Below the pieces are notes generated by a model that was given only the letters and a program-made list of their open reading frames with translations, had not been told where the DNA came from and ran no database searches. A stretch of DNA of 64,000 nt from Armigeres subalbatus. Its lineage: Eukaryota > Arthropoda > Insecta > Diptera > Culicidae. A program made the translations under genes and the position numbers. The first letter of the stretch is position 1. Every line of letters begins with the position of its first letter. Positions 37,201 through 46,200 of the stretch are shown here, one piece after another. The DNA lies in NCBI RefSeq assembly GCF_024139115.2, contig NC_085141.1, positions 399,666,591 through 399,730,590 on the forward strand, written 5' to 3'.

Positions 37201-40200
37201 ATGATACTATTGATTGATTGTACATCATTTGATCTATACATCATTTACCCCATTTACCCTATACACATTGGTGGAGCCAGAGTTATGGTAATGGTAATGG
37301 TGGGGGCACCAGTAACTTCAATACACATCAAGTCTCACTGGCATATAAAAACACAGATTTCACTTTAGAAATATTTGAAATTTAGTGCGTTGGCTAATCT
37401 GATTGGATCTTTATTGTTCTCCATGTAAGTAAAATCAAAATTGATCATGTAGATAAGTTTTGAATCAATTAAACTCATTAGTCATATTTAATGAATATTC
37501 CCGATTAAAGTTGCATATTGAAGAAAGCTGAGTTTGGATGCTTTATGATGTTAAGATTTTTTAGATTTGACGTAAGTTGCTCGGCGTTGGTGTTGGTGTT
37601 GGCTACAAACATGAGCTCTTAGCATAGGCCTGTTTTGGACATACAAGATCAATACTATCCATTCCCGAGTAGACGATAATAGTTCAATAATATCAAATGT
37701 TGATAGGATAGCCCAATAAGATATGGACAAAGCTCTTTTATTGTTTTGAACTGAAACCTATTAAATATTCCAAGCATTTTTTATCCGTATTTTATATCGA
37801 TGAGATGCGTAGTTGGTGAGAACTACGCATGGTGAGAATGGGTGATTTGTCCAAACAAGGAAATTAATTATACTTTAAATGTTGTGGCGCCATCTCTTTC
37901 AAACAGCACCACCGTTTTAGTACAGGTTCCCTGAAGACAAATTGGAAGAAGCACTCCGCGCCCTATATTAGAAATCTAAGACTTCCGCTTGATGCCAACA
38001 TATCGAAAACCTATTGTAAAATGCATTTTTGCTATCACAATAATTTAGTAATGTTCAATTTGTCATGCTATCAGAAATCTATGGTAAACTACGACGAGCA
38101 GCGATATCATTTGAACCTCGCTCCATACCTCCCATACCTAGGTAGGTATATTATTCTTCACCCGCATCGCTTGCTGTCCGTTGCAATGTTTGCCGGCGGA
38201 CTGCGATGATTCAATTTTTCTATCATCATCGCCACTCATCGCCATTCATCATCGCATCCGATCGCAAATCTCCAAATTCTGCTGGAGATAAATCGAGGCC
38301 GATGCAAAAGCAGTACGAACAGTACAACACTTTTGCACACACCGGAGTCACTCACCACATGGTGATGAATCAAACCCGAAGCTAATGCAGTACGAATAAA
38401 TACGAAACATATTCATACAGGATTCACTCGTCAGCTTTGGGAAGATATATTTTGTGATGTTAATTCGGGATGCATCATTTATCGTTCTTTTCCGATTCCA
38501 TTCGCAAAGTATGAGTGAATGCGAGATACTTGATGCGATTTCCAGTAACCCTGGCCTAAAGTATATTTTCGGACAAATATTTCATTCTGCCAAACGACCA
38601 TTTCGGCCAAATAGCATTTTTGGGCTGATGACGTATTCGGCCAAACGACCTGTTAGGCCGTTAGGGCAAACGACTATTTGCGCCAAATTACCAGTTCGGC
38701 CGTGTGTCGCTTGCGGCCAATGGTATTTTCCAACAAATTCTTATGGACAATACTCGCTTAACTTTTCAAAAGGACCTAAGTAACATTTTTTTCATGAATT
38801 AATTTGAATAGCGCAATCAACAGAACAACATGAAATCTTTTGATTGCAGTACTCAAATTAATTCATGAAAAAAATGTTACTTAGGTCCTTTTGAAAAGTT
38901 AAGCGAGAATACATTAATCGTTCGATAACTGCAACATGTTTTCGTTTCAGCTAGCCAATGGCGTTCGATAGCTGCGACGCATTCAAGACGGCAAAAGCTA
39001 GATGTAGCTATCATCGACATTAACATCGTTTTGAAGCTCAGCTGTCCGATAGCTGCAAAAATGATGTAACTATCGAAATGCTGTTAAAAGCATTGCAGTT
39101 AAATTACTTTCAGTTATCGAACGTCTAATGTACAAAGAATTTCCCGTAGAAACCCAATAATCTTAAAACAATTTTTCGTGGAGACATTTTGAACAATCCT
39201 CCGCGGAAATTCTAAAGAAGTTTCCGTTAAACTTACGGACAATTTTTCGTGAACATTCCAGAGATTGTTTCTTGAAAGTCTCCCGCGGAGATTCTTAAGA
39301 ATTTAATGTTTTATTGTTGGCCATGCCAAGCTACCCGTCTTTATTATTCTAGACTGAGAAAGCCAACGATTAACACCCATTCTACCAACCGCACTCTCCT
39401 ACAATTATCAAGAATTTTCTGTGAAAATTTCGAAGAATACTTAACAGAAATTCAACAGGAACTTTTCGTAAATTTCTGAAGTTTTTCCTGTAGAAGTTAA
39501 GAACTTTTTTTTTGTGAAAATTCTGAAGTTTCTTATGCAAATTGCGACGATTTTTCTGCTGAAATTCCAATCAATTTTATTTGGGAATTACAAAGACCTT
39601 CTCTAATCCCAAAGATTGCTCGAAAATATTTTCCAAATTATGGAAAAACTTAGGAGAAGTTCATTAGATTTTTCTTGCGAAATTCAAAAGATTTTTCGTT
39701 TAATGTCTTGAAAATATCCCGAAAACATGCAAAAAAATCTTAGAACGTAATGGAAAAATCGCCACGCAGATTCAGGCCGCCGGCTAAAATGGCTTGCATA
39801 ACTTCTGATCCCATAGTCCAAACTGGCCAATTTTCAATAGCAAACAATGGGACAGGATTCGCAGTCGAATGGAACTTGTTGCTAGTAATTCGGCCAATGC
39901 TAAGTTTCAAAAAGTGTGTCTACAATTTTTTGAACACATACACACAAACAGACATCACCTGAATTTGTCAAGCTGAGTCGATGGGTATATGAAACTATGG
40001 GTCTCCGAACCTTCTATCAAAAGTTTAGTTTTGGAGTGATCATATAGCCTTTACGTATACTTAGTATACGAGAAAGGCAAAAAAATCCTTAGTAATAAAC
40101 GGAAATGCAACTTATGGATCAATATCGCCACGCAGAAAGGATACGTTTGCTAAGTACCCTTCCGGTACTCGTACACTTACAAGAAAGACAAAAATAAAAG

Positions 40201-43200
40201 TACTTACTTAATTAATACTTGGCAAGCTACAACTTTCCTCGATGAGCCTACGCCGAATGGAGTATTCTTCTCCTCCGGACTAGATCCTGAGCCAATCGCT
40301 TCCAATCGCTCTGAACGTTCGTAGCCCCAAGTTCTCTTCAACTGCATAAAGCTATCGCCTTCTCCATTTAGTCCATGGCTGCATGTCGCCAACCACGCAG
40401 TCTGCGGAGGATCCGCAAACCGTTCTCCACTTAATCGATCCACCTTGTTCGCTGTGCCGGATTATTGTCCGACATTCTCCCTACTTCCCGAGGCACTATT
40501 GAGAGTTCGTATAGTTCTCTGCATCTGTCTTAAGTAGGTGTTCAACTAACCATCCTTCCCCTTCCTCAGCATTCGCAAGGACGTGACCAGGACATATTGC
40601 GACTATCAGAGAGTACATCGCTTCCATATAAGAAATAGTGTTTAGTCCCAAATCAATATCTGTGGGTACGGATGAAAGTGATGCTACTCTCATGCAATAG
40701 TCCAGCTTGTTCCACCTATGAATTTGTGCGAGTTGCTCAATGCTAATGCTCTAATATCAAACCATATGTTTGATGTGGAATTTTATTGAAATTAGTTAAT
40801 TAGTTTTAGGGTGTATGGCCGAGGGTCTAATTTGAAAAAGTATTTGTAACTCAGAAAAATATATTAAGCTCTTTTAGTGGAATGTATTAAACCGTCTAAG
40901 ACGAATTAAGTACTGTCCATTTAATTCCACTAGTTAATTTTCGTTATCTTTGCAGATACGTATTTCGACCACAACTGTGTGGTCGTCTTCAGTGTCTTGT
41001 ACTCGTAGTCCTCGTACTTGTAGTCGAGTCGAGTACAAGACACTGAAGACGACCACACAGTTGTGGTCGAAATACGTATCTGCAAAGATAACGAAAATTA
41101 ACTAGTGGAATTAAATGGACAGTACTTAATTCGTCTTAGACGGTTTATTTGTAACTGTTATGTTATTGTGCTAGATATTCAATTGACTTTTATGCTCATG
41201 ATTTAATATTTTATGAACTCATTATTCGAAGTTTCCTGTTCTTTACGAATTATACAATAAATTTATTTAAAAAAAAACAACAAATATAAGCTTGGTAGTT
41301 GAAATAATTCTATGTCTAGGAATAAGTTATATAACTGTCTATCATAAAAAGGCGATTTTTACACCAAAGTTATGGTTTTTAAACTCATATTAAAAACTTA
41401 TTCCCGCAATGCTGTTGAAAATGCTTCAAAATCATTGTTCAAATTATAAACCTTATTTTGCGTAACAACTTGTAACTCACTGCCATTCCATTCCAGTCGC
41501 TATACTGTTCGGTCTATACAACTGCATTGGAATCCTACTGGGCGATATCGGCTGCCTGGTCGGTGGAATTCTGGAAATTTTAGCTGGTTTCGTAGTATTA
41601 GCAATAGAAGCACCTTGTTGTTTCATCTTCATTGACCATGTGCAGCAAATAGCGGAAAAAGCAGACCAGCGGCCCTACTGGAACAGGGCTGCGCTCTACT
41701 GCGCGTAAGAATTAATAGTTCTCAAACGAAAAAATATTCAATAAATGATGTAATTAAATTTGTAGAATCGCAATTCCACCAGTGGTCCTTTGCTTTGGCT
41801 TGGGTAGTCTATTCGGATGCGGACTAATTTTTGTCACCGGAATGATCTACGGGATGATGTCGCTCGGCAAAAAGTAAGTACTCCCGATTCCACATTATCT
41901 TGTTCGTTTGGTCAGAGGTACATTATCTCAGAGTGATGTCGGATATTACTAAGTACTAACCAATCTCATCCTGCGTGTATCATCTCGACATTTGAGTCAT
42001 ATTCTAACAGTCTGAATTTTGTGCTTTCACTCCATGCTAACAATGAATCACATTGCAATTGTCGAATGGTTTGTCCTGTAACCGTGTATTCGCGGTCATG
42101 ATAGGGGAACTCGTGAGGACATGGCAGCGATGGCTTCGCCGAACGCGATGTCCCCGGTACAGGGTGTACCCTCAACGGATCAGCACTCGACCCTAATGGA
42201 GGATCCTGACGTATGGCGTCCAACATAAATCAGTCGCTAGACTAATTCCCTAATCAGCAACCAACATCCAAAGCATACTAATCATGTTTAGAGGCATTGC
42301 GTTGCGTTATTGCTCGACTTTTTAAAATCTCATCCTCTAAACTTGGAAGTACACTCATCACCATTCACACTAACACATTGAATACGACATACTACTCTCT
42401 CAGCGAACTGAAAAATCGAGTCTAATCTATAGAAAGACATTACGCAATATCCCACTGACCGAACAATCATCTCGGAAACAAGTCCAACACTGAAACGAAC
42501 AAATGACGCTAAGGAGAGAACTTTGCGAAAGACGCATCCATACATACATACATACATACAAACACAAATGCAAGAAGCAACATACGCATACATTTCAAAC
42601 CTTGTTAAGCCAATAATGTTAAAAGATGTGAAAAGTGACACACAAATACAGTTAAGCATTTCCAAAGCAAACTTGACAAACCAGTAATTGTAATTGTAAA
42701 ACCCTAGTCATATAAAATTAGTAAAAAATTGAGACGGAAGAACATACGTTGTAATATACAACAGTATTGTAGTTTTTGCGGTTTGAATTGACGTTTGACC
42801 GCCAACGAAATATATGGAAATCATAAACAATATAATTTGACGCGTAAGAAAACATAACGTAGAGATTATCTCGTTAGTTATCTGATGAGGTTCTTCAGGA
42901 AAAAAATAATCACGACACACGCACACGAACCTTCACTAACGACATATTCACAGACGCTCTCACACTCCCCTAAACGTAATACGACATATATAGCAACAAG
43001 CACACTCACACCCACAGAGAGAATGAACGATGAAACGAACAAACAATATTGAAACACAACATACAAACAAACAAAAATTAGCGACTAGAATCGTAAATGC
43101 GTAAAAGCGTGAAGATATCATATATTAGGACAACTTTTATTATCAGAACTGCCTGTTAGGAATAATACATGTAGGTGGGCCATGTTTTTGAACGCGATTT

Positions 43201-46200
43201 TCACTCGCACCTTAGTTAGTAGTAGTGATTTTTTCTGCTTTTCTCCACGTGGTATAATTTAGAAGTATGAATAATGCACGTTTTTTTACTGTTTATAAAT
43301 AGATACTCGGCATATAGGATGATTTGATTAATTGCTTTTATATTGGAATAATTAATATTTGAATTTAAAAAATACCATAATTACGATTGATCGTATTGTC
43401 AAATATGGTACCAGTTTAAAATGCTTGCGGAAAAACATACGAAGTATGTAAAATTATGGGGACTGTCCGACTTAATCCTTATTTACTCAGTTACGCTAAA
43501 ATATTCTTAGGCAAAGGATCGAATGTCATCCTAAGCAGTAAAAGGGTTACGGGAGGTAATGTTAGCCTTGGATGCAATTCTAGCGGATATCGGATTTCGA
43601 TTTTTTGAATTCCAAAAATATAGCACATTAGGCACAATCTGTTAAAAACTGCGAAACAGCGAAACTTTGATGTGCGATTCGATGACCTGAAATGAAAAAT
43701 CTAAACTAACCCTGTTTTTTTTTTTTGCTCGTGCTTTTAATTTTTCGGGCGTATCGATATATCGGAATATCGATGTTTCAACGCCGATATTTTTCGGCAT
43801 CGATTTTTCGACAATAAAAACATCGATTCGGCAGTATCGATATTTTTCCGAAAACGCCCATTCCTAGTTGGCTTATCACGCAAATGGGTGTCCTACGAAA
43901 GGCTGAAACACATAAGGCTGAATGCTCATAAGGCTGAAATCTTGAAAGGCTGAAAGTCTCAAAAGGCTGAAAGTATCAGAAGGCTGAAATTGATGGGATG
44001 AAATGAATCCCAACCATACGATATGTTGTACCAACTATGTTGAGTGGTTGGATAGTGAATAATTGATAAAGAATAGAGAATAATGAATAAAAATAAAGAT
44101 TAAAGAATAAAGAATAAAGAATAAAGAATAAAGAAAAAAGAATAAAGAATAAAGAATAAAAAATAAAGAATAAAGAATAAAGAATAAAGAATAAAGAATA
44201 AAGAATAAAGAATAAAGAATAAAGAATAAAGAATAAAGAATAAAGAATAAAGAATAAAGAATAAAGAATAAAGAATAAAGAATAAAGAATAAAGAATAAA
44301 GAATAAAGAATAAAGAATAAAGAATAAAGAATAAAGAATAAAGAATAAAGAATAAAGAATAAAGAATAAAGAATAAAGAATAAATAATAAAGAATAAAGA
44401 ATAAAGAATAAAGAATAAAGAATAAAGAATAAAGAATAAAGAATAAAGAATAAAGAATAAAGAATAAAGAATAAAGAATAAAGAATAAAGAATGAAGAAT
44501 GAAGAATGAAGAATGAAGAATGAAGAATGAAGAATAAAGAATAAAGAATAAAGAATAAAGAATAAAGAATAAAGTATAAAGAATAAAAAATTTACAGAGA
44601 CAAAGGAAGGAGGAAATAAGAAGGAAGAAGAGAGAATGAAGACGGAAGAAGGGAGAAGGAAAAAAGATGAAAGATTGAAGAAAGAACATAGAAGAAAGAA
44701 GGAGAAAGTAAGATAAAGATGAAAGAAGAAATAATGATGAAGCAATAAGAAACAAGGAAGAAGGAAGGATGTTCTATGTTACCGCCATCGGGAGAGTCAT
44801 CGCTCTCACCGGCAGTCTGGAGGTCGTAGAGAAAAATCGTTCAAAAAGGTCTCTTAAATTTTAGTCTTCTTGCCCTCAGATACATTCAATGCATTCTACA
44901 AGCATTCATTCAGTGACCCATTCTCACCCCCATTTGACCCATTGTCACCCCCGACGACAGTACCTCAAAATTTTATGAGCTGTATAGACTACAAAATAAG
45001 AATTCCGTATAAAAATTGAAAGACAACAAGAAGTCTCAAGAAGGTTGCGGGTCATTTTAGTTTGTGCCCCTTTTAACGTCAAATGTGTATTCTTCCATTA
45101 ATATTGGTTTCTCACGATTTTTCAGCCTTTCGAGTTTCAGCCTTTTGTTATTTCAGCCTTATGTGAGATTTTTACTTTTCAGCCTTTCGTGTTCAGCCTT
45201 ACGAGTTTTCAGCCTTATGTGATTCAGCCTTTCGTGGAAGACCCCACGCAAATTTATCAATTATTCAGCGATAATACATCGTTTTGTAGATAGATATTTA
45301 GCTTCTTTGAAAAGTGTATGAATCATGTTTTAGTTACATTACGCTAGATTCATGCACTTCTTCAAATATTATTATTATTTATTTATTCAGAAGTGGCCTG
45401 TGCGGTATATAAGAGTCTTCTCCATTCGGCTCGGTCCATGGCTACACGTCGCCAACCACGCAGTCTACGGAGGGTCCGCAAGTCATCTTCCACCTGATCG
45501 ATCCACCTTGCCCACTGCGCACATCGCCTTCTTGTTGGATCGTTGTCGAGAACCATTTTCACTGGGTTATTGTCCGACATTCTGGCTACGTGCCCGGCCC
45601 ACCGCAGTCGTCCGATTTTCGCGGTGTGAACGATGGTTGGTTCTCCCAACAGCTGATGCAACTCGTGGTTCATTCGCCTCCTCCACGTACCGTCCGCCAT
45701 CTGCACCCCACCATAGATGGTACGCAGCACTTTCCTTTCGAAAACTCCGAGTGCGCGTTGGTCCTCCACGAACATCGTCCGGGTCTCGTGTCCGTAGAGG
45801 ACTACCGGTCTAATGAGCGTTTTATAGATTGTCAGTTTGGTACGGCGGCGAACTCTATTCGATAATATCTATGTCGTCGGCGAAGCCAAATAGCTGGACG
45901 GACTTATTGAAAATTGTACCACTCGTGTTAATCCCTGCTCTTCGTATTACCCCTTCCAAAGCGATGTTGAATAGCAGACACGAAAAACCATCACCTTGCC
46001 GTAACCCTCTGCGCGTTTCGAAGGTACTCGAGAATGCTCCTGAAACTCGAACTACGCACATCACCCGATCCATCGTCGCTTTGATCAACCGTGTCAGTTT
46101 ATTCGGAAATCCGTTTTCGTGCATTAGCTGCCATAGCTGGTCCCGATCGATTGTATCATATGCGGCTTTGAAGTCGATGAATAGATGATGTGTGGGCACG

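Noticed and set aside
43976..44755. Minus-strand frames of 236-259 codons rich in Phe, Leu, Tyr
   Set aside because: Translation of the GAATAAA microsatellite; a 7-bp unit reads the same heptapeptide in every frame without stops.
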